Source of the DNA: Myxococcales bacterium
GTDB taxonomy: Bacteria > Myxococcota_A > Bradymonadia > UBA7976 > UBA1532
Direction: 5' to 3'
NCBI GenBank assembly: GCA_020633435.1
Contig: JACKDP010000002.1
Location: forward strand, 248,001-312,000
DNA: 64,000 nt
The notes beneath the pieces are model-generated. The model ran no database searches. It was given only the letters and a program-made list of their open reading frames with translations, and had not been told where the DNA came from. Position numbers and translations under genes: made by a program. The first letter of the stretch is position 1. The number at the start of each line of letters is the position of its first letter. Below are positions 8,863-17,832 of this stretch, piece after piece.

Positions 8863-10142
8863 GGGCCGACACCGACCTCAGCGTCCTGGCCTGGATCATC
8901 GACTTCGCCCGGGACGCGCTGACGAGCCGCAGCCGGCGGCGCCTGCGGGGGGCCTTCGGCCAGACGGCCCTCGCCCTCGATCTGGACGCCGAGCTGGGTG
9001 GCGGGCGCACGGCCCGCGTCTTCGGCACGCTGCGGGGCTACCCGGTGGCGCTGCGCCTGACGGCCCGCGGCCCGCGGGATGACGGCACCGTGGCCGAGGT
9101 CGACGTGAGCAGCGGGCTGCCCCCGGGCCTCGGCCTGCGGGTGCGGGTCGACGCGACGCCGAGCCAGGTGGCGCTCGCGATCGATCCCGAGCTGGACCGG
9201 GCCCTCGTGCTGACGGGCGACGCGACGCGGTGGCTGACGCTGCTCGACGCCCCCACCCGGCGGCGCGTGCGGCGGCTGCTGCCGGACGGATTGTCGTTGC
9301 AGGACGGCTGGTTGCGCGTGTCGGTGCCCGAGCGGGTCGAGGACGCCGCCCGGCTGCAGCGGTGGCTGCGCGAGCTGGCCGCCCTGGCCGAGGATCTGGA
9401 TCTGACGCGGCGGCCCCTGGCGCTGCGGCTGCTGCAGGGGGCGCGGCAGGCGCCGGAGGCCGCGGAGCGCGCGCGGTGCCTGACCGCGCTGGCCGCGGGC
9501 GTGGTGGACGCCGCCACGGTCGAGCGCGCGCTGCGGGCCGCGGACGCCGACGCGGACGCCGGCGTGCGGCTGGTGGCCGCCGAGCTGGCCGGGCCGGCCG
9601 GGGTGCCGCGCCTGGCTGCGCTGGCCCAGGACGGGGCGGTCGGGCACGAGACGCGGCTGGCGGCCCTCGACCGCCTGGCGGCGCTGCCCCCCCGCGAGCC
9701 TGCACCCGTGCTCGACGCCGTGCTGGCCGCGGAGGGGGGCGGGATCGTCTGGCGGCGGGCGGCCGCCCTGGCGGCGCGGACGCGGCACCGCGGCGCGCTG
9801 CCGGCCCTGGCTCAACGGGCGGGGCGCGGTCACAGGCGAGGACGCGCTGGCCTGGGCGGAGGCCCTGGTGGCGCTGGAGGCCGACGAGCCGCTCCTGGTG
9901 GCGGCCCTGGCGACGCCCGGGGCCCCGGCGGCCGCGGCGGCGCTCGGCTTCGTGGGCAGCCGCGCGGCGGCGCCCCCCTGCGCCGGCTGGCGGAGGGCCG
10001 GGGGGAGGGGGCGCGGGCAGCGCGCGAGGCCCTCGCGCGGCTCTCGGCCCGCCTCGGCGATCTGGGCGGGGGCCAGCTCGCCCTCGCGGAGGGCGGGGCG
10101 GGGCGCCTGGCCGTCCTGGGCGACGCGCCTCAGGACGACTGA
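8859..10142 (+). CDS. HEAT-like repeat protein with two compensating frameshifts
   Basis: About 427 codons, starting at a GTG that overlaps the SPFH stop. Residues 1-200 form an alpha/beta domain; the second half is helical, with HEAT-like Ala/Leu pairs (VRLVAAELAGPAGVPRLAAL). Between about 9811 and 9978 this frame turns into Gly/Arg-only sequence, while the next frame gives natural helix (EDALAWAEALVALEADEP). Removing one G at 9809-9810 and adding one C to the C6 run at 9973-9978 restores a continuous protein. Either the sequence has two indel errors or a 56-codon block is read out of frame. Probably co-transcribed with the nfeD-SPFH pair. Function unknown. Confidence 0.6.
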   Translation: MRADTDLSVLAWIIDFARDALTSRSRRRLRGAFGQTALALDLDAELGGGRTARVFGTLRGYPVALRLTARGPRDDGTVAEVDVSSGLPPGLGLRVRVDATPSQVALAIDPELDRALVLTGDATRWLTLLDAPTRRRVRRLLPDGLSLQDGWLRVSVPERVEDAARLQRWLRELAALAEDLDLTRRPLALRLLQGARQAPEAAERARCLTALAAGVVDAATVERALRAADADADAGVRLVAAELAGPAGVPRLAALAQDGAVGHETRLAALDRLAALPPREPAPVLDAVLAAEGGGIVWRRAAALAARTRHRGALPALAQRAGRGHRRGRAGLGGGPGGAGGRRAAPGGGPGDARGPGGRGGARLRGQPRGGAPLRRLAEGRGEGARAAREALARLSARLGDLGGGQLALAEGGAGRLAVLGDAPQDD

Positions 10143-10163
10143 AACCTCAATGTTTCCGCTGGG

Positions 10164-11516
10164 TCAGCGCTTGCGACGGCGGCCGGGCGGGGGCTCGTCG
10201 GGCACCTCGTCCGGGCAGCCATCCTGATCGGCGAAGCCGTTGAACGTCTCGGGCTGGTCGGGGCAGCGATCTCGCGCGTCGGGGATGCCGTCGGCGTCGT
10301 TGTCGGCGTCGACGCAGCCGTCGGTGTCCTCGAAGCCGTCCACGTCCTCGGCCTCGTCGGGGCAGGCGTCGGTGTTGTTGGGGATGCCGTCCTTGTCGGT
10401 GTCGCCCGCGTCGGGGCAGCCGTCGGCGTCCTGGTAGCCGTTCACCGTCTCGGGCTCGTCCGGGCAGCGATCCAGGCTGTCGCGGATGCCATCCTGGTCG
10501 TTGTCGACGTCGGGGCAGCCGTCGTCATCCTCGAAGCCGTCCTCGTCCTCGGGGGCCATGGGGCAGCGATCGTCCAGATCGAGCACGCCGTCCTGGTCGG
10601 AGTCGCCCAGGAGCGCGGCCGCGTCGATCTGGGGGCCGCGGCGCGGCGGGCGGCGCCACGTGAAGCCGAGCATGCCGCGCAGGCGCGGGACGCCCCGGTC
10701 CGGGTTGATGCCGACGCCGCCGCCGAGGGTGAAGAGGCCCCCGAAGCGGGTGTCGAGGCGCAGGCCGAAGAAGGCCTCGAGCGGGCGCGCGACGTCCTCG
10801 TCCAGGACGTCGGCCAGCGCCGCGGAGCCAGCCACCTCGGCGAGGAGCTGCAGCGCGTCCCCATCGAGCTCGACCCGCCCGGCGACGCCGTAGAGGAGCT
10901 CGTGGCCGATCTCGATGTTCTCCACCGTGTCCGTCTCGGTGCGCAGGCGCGCCCCGACCTGGGCCGCGAAGCCGAGGCCCAGGCCGCGCACCTCGCCGAG
11001 GAGGGTGGGGGCCGCGCTGAAGCCGTTGGAGCCGAGGAGGCGGTCGGTGTTCCCGGTGGGCAGCGTCAGCGGCAGCAGCAGCGCCACGCCGGCCGCCTGC
11101 TCCTCCTCCATGCCGGCCAGGCGCATCTTGGCGCCCAGGCGGACGTCGCCGAGGGCCACCCCCTCCTGGTCGGCGGCGGCGAGGCCCTCGCCTGCGACGT
11201 ACGAGATGGGGAGGCCGGCCGTCAGCTCGTAGCGCGTGCCCAGGCCCACCGCCCCCTGCAGGTCGAGGGTGAGCTGGTGGCTGACGACCACCTCGCTGAT
11301 GGCGGCCTCGCGGTCGCGCCGGACGACGGGCTCGATGCCATCGTGCACCCAGACGGACGGGGTGATCATCCGGTTGGGCGTGGTGCGGACGGTGTCGACG
11401 GTGAAGTAGGCGCCGGTGGCCGCCGCGGGCTTGAAGTTCTGGAGGTCCTGCGCGGCGGCCGTACCCGCGAAGAGCAGGCTGATCAGCGAGGCACGGCGGG
11501 CATGCGAGATCAGCAT
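10164..11516 (-). CDS. Outer-membrane protein with thrombospondin type-3 repeats
   Basis: A 450-residue protein. The start at 11516 (MLISHARRASLISLLFAGTAAAQ) places a Sec signal at the N-terminus; a longer frame upstream lacks one. Residues about 30-290 are beta-barrel-like with paired strands. From about residue 300 come four thrombospondin type-3 calcium-binding units (DSDQDGVLDLDDRCP, DNDQDGIRDSLDRCP, DTDKDGIPNNTDACP, DNDADGIPDARDRCP). Related proteins usually end in an OmpA peptidoglycan-binding domain; this one stops in a basic Pro-Arg-Lys tail, so that anchor is missing. Confidence 0.8.
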   Translation of the reverse strand: MLISHARRASLISLLFAGTAAAQDLQNFKPAAATGAYFTVDTVRTTPNRMITPSVWVHDGIEPVVRRDREAAISEVVVSHQLTLDLQGAVGLGTRYELTAGLPISYVAGEGLAAADQEGVALGDVRLGAKMRLAGMEEEQAAGVALLLPLTLPTGNTDRLLGSNGFSAAPTLLGEVRGLGLGFAAQVGARLRTETDTVENIEIGHELLYGVAGRVELDGDALQLLAEVAGSAALADVLDEDVARPLEAFFGLRLDTRFGGLFTLGGGVGINPDRGVPRLRGMLGFTWRRPPRRGPQIDAAALLGDSDQDGVLDLDDRCPMAPEDEDGFEDDDGCPDVDNDQDGIRDSLDRCPDEPETVNGYQDADGCPDAGDTDKDGIPNNTDACPDEAEDVDGFEDTDGCVDADNDADGIPDARDRCPDQPETFNGFADQDGCPDEVPDEPPPGRRRKR

Positions 11517-11602
11517 GAGCGTCCTGGATTCATCGGCGGGATCCCCAACGATTCTGGACCTTGTGACGCACGGTGCCAAGGCTCATGGCTCGCGCGCCCC
11601 GA

Positions 11603-13576
11603 TCAGCGCAGGCGGCGGACGCGGCTCTCGGCCCCCTCCGGGTAGCTGGCCGCGTCGATGCGACCTTCCAGCGCCCCCGCCACGAAGTCGCGGAGGGCCT
11701 GCTGGTAGCTGACGCCGAAGGCTTCAAAGGCACCGGTGAACGGATACTGATCCCCGCCGCGAGCCAGGAAGTCGATGGTCGCGACGACGAGGGGCGGCCC
11801 CGGGCGAACGACGCCGTCCTGGACGATGACGCTGCCATCGTCGAGCACGACGCGGCGCACGCGGTTGCCGACCTGCAGGACGGTGCCATCGGGGGCGAGC
11901 TGGCGGGCGGGCGCGTCGGCCTGCCACTCCACCAGCATCCCGGCCACCTGCGGGAAGCGGCCAGCGCCGTCTTCGACCTGGGAGAAGGCGTTCTCGAGGA
12001 CCGCCTTGAGCTCGTCGCGGCTGACGGCGGGCAGGCGGACGACGAAGCTGGCGAAGGGCAGCATGGCGAAGGTGTCCAGCTCGGTGACGGCGCCGGCGGG
12101 GACCACCTGGTTGATGCGGATGCCGCCGCCGTTCATGATCGCCACGTCGGCGGGCGGGTCGTCGGTGCCCCAGACGAGCTCCTCGACGGCCCACTGCAGC
12201 GCGTCGGCGACGAGGTCACCGAGGTTCGTCTCGCCGGCGCGGAGGCTGGCGCGGCGGCCGTCCAGGGCCACCTCCGTCTGACCCACCTCGTTGTCGGCCA
12301 GCGTGGCGAGGGCCGCCCGCAGGGGCGCCTCGACGTTGGCCGCCACCCAGGGATCCGGCGGGACGGCGTCGCTGGTGTCGCCCCCGATGACGCGGAGCGG
12401 GTCGCTGCGAGGATCGACGCGGGCGATATGCCCCTCGGCGTCGAAATCCACAATCAATCTGCCTACATAGCGATAGCCACCCGGGACGGTCACCACGCGG
12501 ACGCGGCGGCCCTCGGCGTCGCAGGTCTCCGAGACGTACGGCGCCACGGGGGCGTCGCCCTCCAGCAGCCGGGCCTGGCCGCTGGCGCGCAGCTCGTCGG
12601 CGGCGCCCGACACCAGGACGTCCACGCCCGTGAGCTGCTGGACGAGGGCCAGCTCGGCCTGGGGGGCGTCGAGGTGGGCGACCAGGACGATGTGGGCCAC
12701 GCCGGCGTCGGTGAGCGCGTCGATCTCGGCCTGGACGGCGCTGACGGTGGGGCGCACGGCGACGCGGCCCGGGCTCGACTCGTCGGCGAGGTGGTCGGTG
12801 GTGGCGGAGATGACGCCGATGAGGTGGCCGCGATCGCGGATGACGCGCTGGCGGACGAGGCGGCGGTCGTCGACGAGGGCCTGGAGGGCCGGCTCGGCGC
12901 TCACGTCCAGGTTGGTGATGAGGAAGGCCGGGGGATCGGGGATGTCGGAGACGCCCGCGTCGGCGACCCCCGCGTCGGCGTCGTCGGGGGCCGGGGCGTC
13001 GTCCGTGCGTGCGGTGCTGCGCACGAAGTCGGCCAGGATGGCCGGGCCGAAGTCGAAGTCGTGGTTGCCGAGGGCGATGGCGTCGAAGCCGGCCGAGGCC
13101 AGGGCGAGGCCGCCCAGGAAGGGGACGCCGCGCTCCCGGCTCACGGCGAACGTCGCGCCGGCCAGGAAGCTGTCCCCAGAGCCCACGGTCACGACGGTGG
13201 CCTCCTCGGCGTCACGGGCGTCGGCCTGGAGGCGGCGGACGCGCGTCACGAAGCGGGCCGCGCCCCCCGTGTCGTCGGGGCTGAGGAGCGCCGAGGCGCT
13301 GCCGCCCGCGTGCAGCAACACGAACCGGAAGCTCGGCGCGCCGGGGAGGAAGTCGCCGCAGGCCACCCCCATGTCGGCTGGGCCCGTGCCCTCGTCGCCG
13401 GCGTCCGCGCCCGTCCCCCCATCCGTCGCGGCGTCGACGGGGCCCCGATCGAGCCCCGCCTCCGGCAGGCGTCCCGCGTCCGCGCGTCCCTGATCGACCG
13501 GCACGCGGGCCGGCTCGGCCTCGCAGCCGACCAGCCCCAGCAGGCACAGGCTCAGCGCCGTTCGTCCCCTGATCAT
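11603..13576 (-). CDS. 5'-nucleotidase/UshA-like lipoprotein
   Basis: A 657-residue lipoprotein (MIRGRTALSLCLLGLVGC; ribosome site GGGAGG) with an Asp/Ala-rich linker, then a calcineurin-like phosphoesterase domain and a 5'-nucleotidase C-terminal domain. Visible motifs are GSGDSF, GNHDFDFG and, in the C-terminal substrate domain, NGGGIR. The first metal motif of the family (TNDxHG) is replaced by LLHAGGSAS, so one metal site looks degraded and activity is uncertain. A low-complexity insert (DADAGVADAGV) follows GNHD. Likely acts on the outer face of the cell if active, hydrolysing nucleotides or other phosphoesters. Confidence 0.82.
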   Translation of the reverse strand: MIRGRTALSLCLLGLVGCEAEPARVPVDQGRADAGRLPEAGLDRGPVDAATDGGTGADAGDEGTGPADMGVACGDFLPGAPSFRFVLLHAGGSASALLSPDDTGGAARFVTRVRRLQADARDAEEATVVTVGSGDSFLAGATFAVSRERGVPFLGGLALASAGFDAIALGNHDFDFGPAILADFVRSTARTDDAPAPDDADAGVADAGVSDIPDPPAFLITNLDVSAEPALQALVDDRRLVRQRVIRDRGHLIGVISATTDHLADESSPGRVAVRPTVSAVQAEIDALTDAGVAHIVLVAHLDAPQAELALVQQLTGVDVLVSGAADELRASGQARLLEGDAPVAPYVSETCDAEGRRVRVVTVPGGYRYVGRLIVDFDAEGHIARVDPRSDPLRVIGGDTSDAVPPDPWVAANVEAPLRAALATLADNEVGQTEVALDGRRASLRAGETNLGDLVADALQWAVEELVWGTDDPPADVAIMNGGGIRINQVVPAGAVTELDTFAMLPFASFVVRLPAVSRDELKAVLENAFSQVEDGAGRFPQVAGMLVEWQADAPARQLAPDGTVLQVGNRVRRVVLDDGSVIVQDGVVRPGPPLVVATIDFLARGGDQYPFTGAFEAFGVSYQQALRDFVAGALEGRIDAASYPEGAESRVRRLR

Positions 13577-13641
13577 GTCTCGACCTCCCCGGGGGCGATT
13601 CCAGCCGGCCGAGGGGCTCGGTGGCAAGGACTTTCGGGTGG

Positions 13642-15486
13642 CTAGGGCTGGTGAGCGGCGTCGATGCAGGCCTGGGACTCGCGGGTGAGGCCGAAGGTGC
13701 AGGTGCCGACGGGTTGCCCCTGGGCGCGGAAGCAGCCGCAGGGGCCCGCGTCGACGCGGCACTGCGCGGCCGGCGAGTAGGTCGGGCAGAGGTCGGTGGG
13801 GGCGGCGGCGCAGACGGAGCCATCGCAGCCGGTGGGCATGCAGTCGGCGTCCACCTGGCAGGTCAGCGCGACGTCGGGCAGGCACGCGCTCGGGCGGGCG
13901 AGGGGCGCCTCGGCGCAGCGCGCGTCGCAGGCGTCCGCGAAGATCGTCCCGTCGGCGGCGCAGGCCAGCGGGCGGCGGTCCGGCTCGCAGGCGCAGCCGG
14001 CCGGCGCGGGCATGCAGGGGCCGGGCTGGAAGTCGAAGACGCCGAAGCACCGGGCGAAGCAGGCGCTGGCCAGCTCGCGGCCGCCCGCGCAGACGACGTC
14101 CTCGGGGCCGGCGTCGGGGCAGCCGCAGGGGGACGGGGAGCAGGCGTTCTGGCCGCGCTGATCGGGCAGGCAGGCCTGGCCGGGGGGGCAGGCCGGCATG
14201 TCGGGGCCGCAGGCCGGCGCGCAGAAGCCGCGGTCCGGCGACTGGCCGAAGGGCACGGCGCAGACCTCCGACGGCTCCGGGCAGCCCTCGTCGGGGCGGC
14301 AGAGCTGGGTGCAGGTGCCCGGGCGGTCGGGGCCGAAGAGCGTGATGCAGATCTGTTCGGGGCGACAGATGGGGCCACCGCGGCCGCAGGGCTCGCCCCC
14401 GGCCGGGACGCACTGCCGGATGCACTCCGGGGCATCCGGCATCCGGCAGCGGCGCCGGTTCTCCGGATCGGGCAGCGGCTCGCAGCGCTCGTCCTCGGCG
14501 CAGTCGGCGTCCCCCTGGCAGTAGTCCTCGACGCAGGGCCCGGGGTAGGCGACCTGCTGCCCACGGCACTCCAGGAGGCAGCGGTTCGGGAACGTCTGGC
14601 CGTCGGTGCTGCAGATGGGCGCGCGCACGGTGGCGCAGCCGCAGTCGTCCAGCTCGCAGCGGCCGCGGTTGCAGCGCGCGTCGGCGGGGCAGGGGTGCTC
14701 GGCGTCGCAGGCGGGCGGGCCCTCGCAGGGGCCCCCGTGCTCGACCTCGACGCCCGCGCAGGTCGCGGTGCAGCCACTCCGGTACGTCTGGCCGTCGACG
14801 CCGCAGACCGGGTCCTGGCCGGGCTCGCAGCGCTCGGCGCAGGGGATGGCGCGGCACTGGCCATCGACACACCGCTCGCCCTCGGCGCACTCGCCCGGGC
14901 GGCAGGCCGTCGCGGCGCAGCCACACTGCCGGCAGCCGGTGTCATCGAGGGCGTAGCCGCCGTCGCAGACCAGGTCACAGGCCACGACGTCGGGGCAGTC
15001 CGGAGCCCCGCAGGCGTCACCCGCGCAGCGCAGGCGCAGGGTGTAGTCGACGCCGCCCTCCCCGAGGCCGCGCACCAGGATGAAGTACATCCCGGGGACG
15101 TCCAGCGTCACCTCGGCGAGGGCCAGCGTGCCGACGCCGTTGACGAAGCCCAGCGCCTCATCCCACAGGCCCTCGGCGCCGCGGGGCCCATAGAGCGCGA
15201 CGCCCGCGCGGCCGCCCCCGGCGACGGTGAGCTGGATGATCGGGCGGGCGCCGGAGCGCGCCTCGAACTCGTAGCCCAGGAGGACGCGGGGATCGGGCAC
15301 GCGGCCCGAGCGCTCGTCCCCATACTGGATGACGCCGAGGGGGCGAAAGAGGGTGTGATCCTGGCCAGCGTCGTCGGTGTACCGCCCCCGGCCGCTGGGC
15401 GGACCCTCGGGGCCGAGCGGCCGCGACGGGGCGCTGCGATCGCAGGCCACCAGGAGCACACAGCAGAGGGGCAGCAGGCGGAGCAT
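13642..15486 (-). CDS. Cys-rich lipoprotein with Kazal-type domains
   Basis: A 614-residue lipoprotein starting MLRLLPLCCVLLVAC at 15486; the longer upstream frame has no signal. Residues about 30-180 form a beta domain like those of bacterial pre-peptidase C-terminal modules (GMYFILVRGLGEGGVDYTL). The rest is Cys-rich: two clear Kazal-like units (DPVCGVDGQTYRSGC and APICSTDGQTFPNRC), two degenerate ones near residues 450-560, and small Cys knots of CxxGExC type. Kazal domains classically inhibit serine proteases; here they may block foreign proteases at the cell surface or bind ligands. That role is inference. Confidence 0.8.
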   Translation of the reverse strand: MLRLLPLCCVLLVACDRSAPSRPLGPEGPPSGRGRYTDDAGQDHTLFRPLGVIQYGDERSGRVPDPRVLLGYEFEARSGARPIIQLTVAGGGRAGVALYGPRGAEGLWDEALGFVNGVGTLALAEVTLDVPGMYFILVRGLGEGGVDYTLRLRCAGDACGAPDCPDVVACDLVCDGGYALDDTGCRQCGCAATACRPGECAEGERCVDGQCRAIPCAERCEPGQDPVCGVDGQTYRSGCTATCAGVEVEHGGPCEGPPACDAEHPCPADARCNRGRCELDDCGCATVRAPICSTDGQTFPNRCLLECRGQQVAYPGPCVEDYCQGDADCAEDERCEPLPDPENRRRCRMPDAPECIRQCVPAGGEPCGRGGPICRPEQICITLFGPDRPGTCTQLCRPDEGCPEPSEVCAVPFGQSPDRGFCAPACGPDMPACPPGQACLPDQRGQNACSPSPCGCPDAGPEDVVCAGGRELASACFARCFGVFDFQPGPCMPAPAGCACEPDRRPLACAADGTIFADACDARCAEAPLARPSACLPDVALTCQVDADCMPTGCDGSVCAAAPTDLCPTYSPAAQCRVDAGPCGCFRAQGQPVGTCTFGLTRESQACIDAAHQP

Positions 15487-15644
15487 GACGCCAGCATAGC
15501 AAGGCAACTTCCGGTCCAGGGAAGCCCTGCGGCCAGGGAGGCGGCACGGTGTGGTCATCATACTGAAACCATTGGAGAAATCGCGGGCCTGCTGGCGGCG
15601 GCGGTGTGTCGCGTTTCCTTGACACCCGCGCCGGGACTGTCGCG

Positions 15645-15950
15645 TCACGGTGCCACCTCGATGCTCAGCTCGGTGGCGCCCGCCTCGGTGCGCACCACGA
15701 GGACGCGGCGGCCGGGCCGGAGGGGCAGGGCGGCCGCCGGGGTGGGGCCGACGTCGCGGCCGTCGATGAAGACCGTGCCGAAGGGCCGGGAGCTCACGGT
15801 GGCGAGGAAGCGATCCCCCTGGGGTCGCAGGCGAAGCTGGACCTCGGGGCCGGGGCCGCCGGCGGCGCGGGCCACGAGGCCGCCGGCCTCCATCGCGTAC
15901 CAGCCGGCGTCATCGCGGCTGCCGTCCACGGCGACGCCCGCCCCGCGCAC
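15645..15950 (-). pseudogene. PEGA-domain fragment, severed tail of the adjacent kinase
   Basis: The frame contains TVSSRPFGTVFIDGRDVG followed by TPAAALPLRPGRRVLVV, a PEGA domain of the type that ends many myxobacterial Ser/Thr kinases. The open frame continues upstream without a start codon to a TGA at 16200-16202. The kinase gene lies immediately upstream on the same strand and lacks the membrane segment and tail it should have. I interpret this as the last exon-like piece of that kinase, separated by several frameshifts, and not an independent gene. Confidence 0.6.
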
Positions 15951-16251
15951 GCGGACCGGGGCCAGCCGCGAGGGCGCGGGCGCAGCCGTCTCCGGCGCGG
16001 CCGTCGGGCGGCGCAGCTGTGGGAGGCGCAGCGGTGGGGGCGCAGCGGTGGCGGCGCCGCCGTCGGGGGCAGCGGTCAGGGGGCGACGTCGACGCCCCGA
16101 TCCGGGCGCCGCGCGATGACCGGTCGCCGCCGGTCTCCGGCGCGCAGGGCCGGACCGGAGAGCCTTCGCGGCGTCGAGCGCGGCGTCGGCGGCGCGGCGT
16201 CAGGTGGCGGCGTCGGGCCGGGCGGCGTCGGGCCGGGCGGCGTCAGGAGGC

Positions 16252-17484
16252 TCAACATCGGCGACCGCGCGTCCGGGCGGCGCCTGCACGCCGGTGGCAG
16301 GGCGCCGCGTCCGGCGGCCGCTCGATCGGCTCCGGCGCGGAGCGCGAAGGCCCGCGCCGAGGCCCACCGCCACCAGCAGCCAGGGCAGCGCGCCCCGACG
16401 AGCGGGGCGTTCGTCGCTCCAGGCAGGGTCGCGTGGCCTCGGCGGGGCTCGGCCGGCGCCGGCGTCGAGCGCGCGCCGGCACGCGCGGCGGCGCCGTCAG
16501 CTCCAGGCCGATGGGCTGAGCGGCGGCCTCAGTCACCTCCGCTGGCGGCGCGTCGCCCCCGCCTGGCGTCGTCGGCAGGGCGAGGCGCTCCGGGATGCGT
16601 GTCGCAAGCCAGGGCCCCAGGGCCGGCTCGCCGGGCCGGATGCCCGCCTCCGCCGCGGCGCGGGCCAGCGCCTCGCCCAGCGCACCGACGCCCGGGAACC
16701 GATCCGCCGGATCGCGGGCCATGGCCCGCTCGACGACGGCCACCAGCGGTGGGGGCAGGTGCGGCGCCGCCTCGGCCAGCGGCGCGAGGGGCCGCGCCCG
16801 GGCCACGCGCTCCAGGATGGCCTCGGCCCCGTCGTCGGCGAAGAAGGCCCGCCGGCCGGCGAACATCTCGTAGATCACCGCCCCGAGGGCGAACTGGTCG
16901 CTGCGCGCGTCGGGCGCGCGCCCGGCCACCTGCTCGGGGCTCATGTAGCCAAACTTCCCGCGCAGGAGGCCCCCCTCCTGGCGGCGACCGGCGGCGGGCA
17001 GGGCCAGGCCGAAGTCGGCCAGCTTCACGTCCCCCTCGAACGACAGCAGCACGTTCTGGGGCGACACGTCGCGGTGCACGAGGCCCAGCGGGCGGCCCTG
17101 GGCGTCCGTCGCGCGATGGGCATACTCCAGGCCGCGCGCGCACCCCAGGGCGATCTCGAGGGCGACGCCGGCGGGCAGGGGCCCCTGATCGAGGAGCGCC
17201 TTCACGTCCGCGCCGTGGACGTACTCCATGGCCAGCCAGGCCACCCCCTCGTGCCGGCCAAAGTCGAAGATCTGCACGATGTTGCGGTGGCTGAGCGCGG
17301 CGGCGAGGCGGGCCTCGCGCTCGAACATCTCGACGAAGGACGGATCGTCCATGAGGGCCGGGAGGGCCTGCTTGAGGGCGACCAGCTTGCGGAAGCCGCC
17401 GGCCCGCTCCAGCGTCGCCAGGCAGACCTCGCCCATGCCGCCGACGGCGATGCGCTGCAGGAGCCGGTAGGGCCCGATCTGCAC
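16252..17484 (-). CDS. Ser/Thr protein kinase, C-terminus disrupted
   Basis: A GTG start behind GGGAGGG gives MQIGPYRLLQRIAVGGMGEV, the start of a Hanks-type kinase. The Gly loop, VALK lysine, HRDVSPQN catalytic loop, DFG and GYMSPEQ activation segment are intact, so the domain (about residues 1-275) should be active. After about residue 330 the frame becomes Arg-rich noise and stops at 16252. In the next frame, 16340-16397 encodes a transmembrane helix (ALPWLLVAVGLGAGL), then Asp/Ala/Pro linker in two frames and a PEGA domain at 15645. At least three or four indels are needed to rejoin them. Confidence 0.8.
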   Translation of the reverse strand: MQIGPYRLLQRIAVGGMGEVCLATLERAGGFRKLVALKQALPALMDDPSFVEMFEREARLAAALSHRNIVQIFDFGRHEGVAWLAMEYVHGADVKALLDQGPLPAGVALEIALGCARGLEYAHRATDAQGRPLGLVHRDVSPQNVLLSFEGDVKLADFGLALPAAGRRQEGGLLRGKFGYMSPEQVAGRAPDARSDQFALGAVIYEMFAGRRAFFADDGAEAILERVARARPLAPLAEAAPHLPPPLVAVVERAMARDPADRFPGVGALGEALARAAAEAGIRPGEPALGPWLATRIPERLALPTTPGGGDAPPAEVTEAAAQPIGLELTAPPRVPARARRRRRPSPAEATRPCLERRTPRSSGRAALAAGGGGPRRGPSRSAPEPIERPPDAAPCHRRAGAARTRGRRC

Positions 17485-17493
17485 GCGCCCTCC

Positions 17494-17832
17494 CTAGCGA
17501 CGGACCCGGCCGCGCCGGGGCAGCTTCGGATCGAGCACCTCGACCACGACCGGGCCCGCCACGCGGGTCTGGCAGCCGAGGCGCTCGCCGGTCAGGTGGA
17601 AGATGTTGCCCAGGCGGTCCTTCTCGAGGGCCTCGGGGCGCGACAGGTGCTCGGCGCCGGCGACGACCTGCACCTTGCACTGCACGCACGCGCCGATGCC
17701 CTGGCAAAGCGTCTGGATGGGGGCCCCGCAGTCCCGGGCGGCCTCCAGCAACGACGTCCCCGCTGGCACCTCGATCTCCCAGGTGGCGTCGTCCTTGGTA
17801 AAGCGCACGGGGCAGAGCGGCTCAGGGCTCAT
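17494..17832 (-). CDS. 2Fe-2S ferredoxin
   Basis: A 112-residue plant-type ferredoxin. The cluster ligands are visible as CQGIGACVQC plus GCQT near the C-terminus, in the order C-x5-C-x2-C-xn-C. The fold opens with WEIEVPAGTSLLEAARDCG as in this family. It carries electrons to an unidentified partner. Its ATG lies inside the 3' end of the lipoprotein gene upstream (11-base overlap), and the kinase gene starts 9 bp after its stop, so all three appear to be one operon. Confidence 0.9.
   Translation of the reverse strand: MSPEPLCPVRFTKDDATWEIEVPAGTSLLEAARDCGAPIQTLCQGIGACVQCKVQVVAGAEHLSRPEALEKDRLGNIFHLTGERLGCQTRVAGPVVVEVLDPKLPRRGRVRR

Noticed and set aside
11603..14926. Single 1107-residue open frame on the minus strand
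   Set aside because: Only the part from 13576 is the nucleotidase-like lipoprotein. The upstream part is Arg/Pro-rich antisense-like sequence out of frame with the Kazal lipoprotein.
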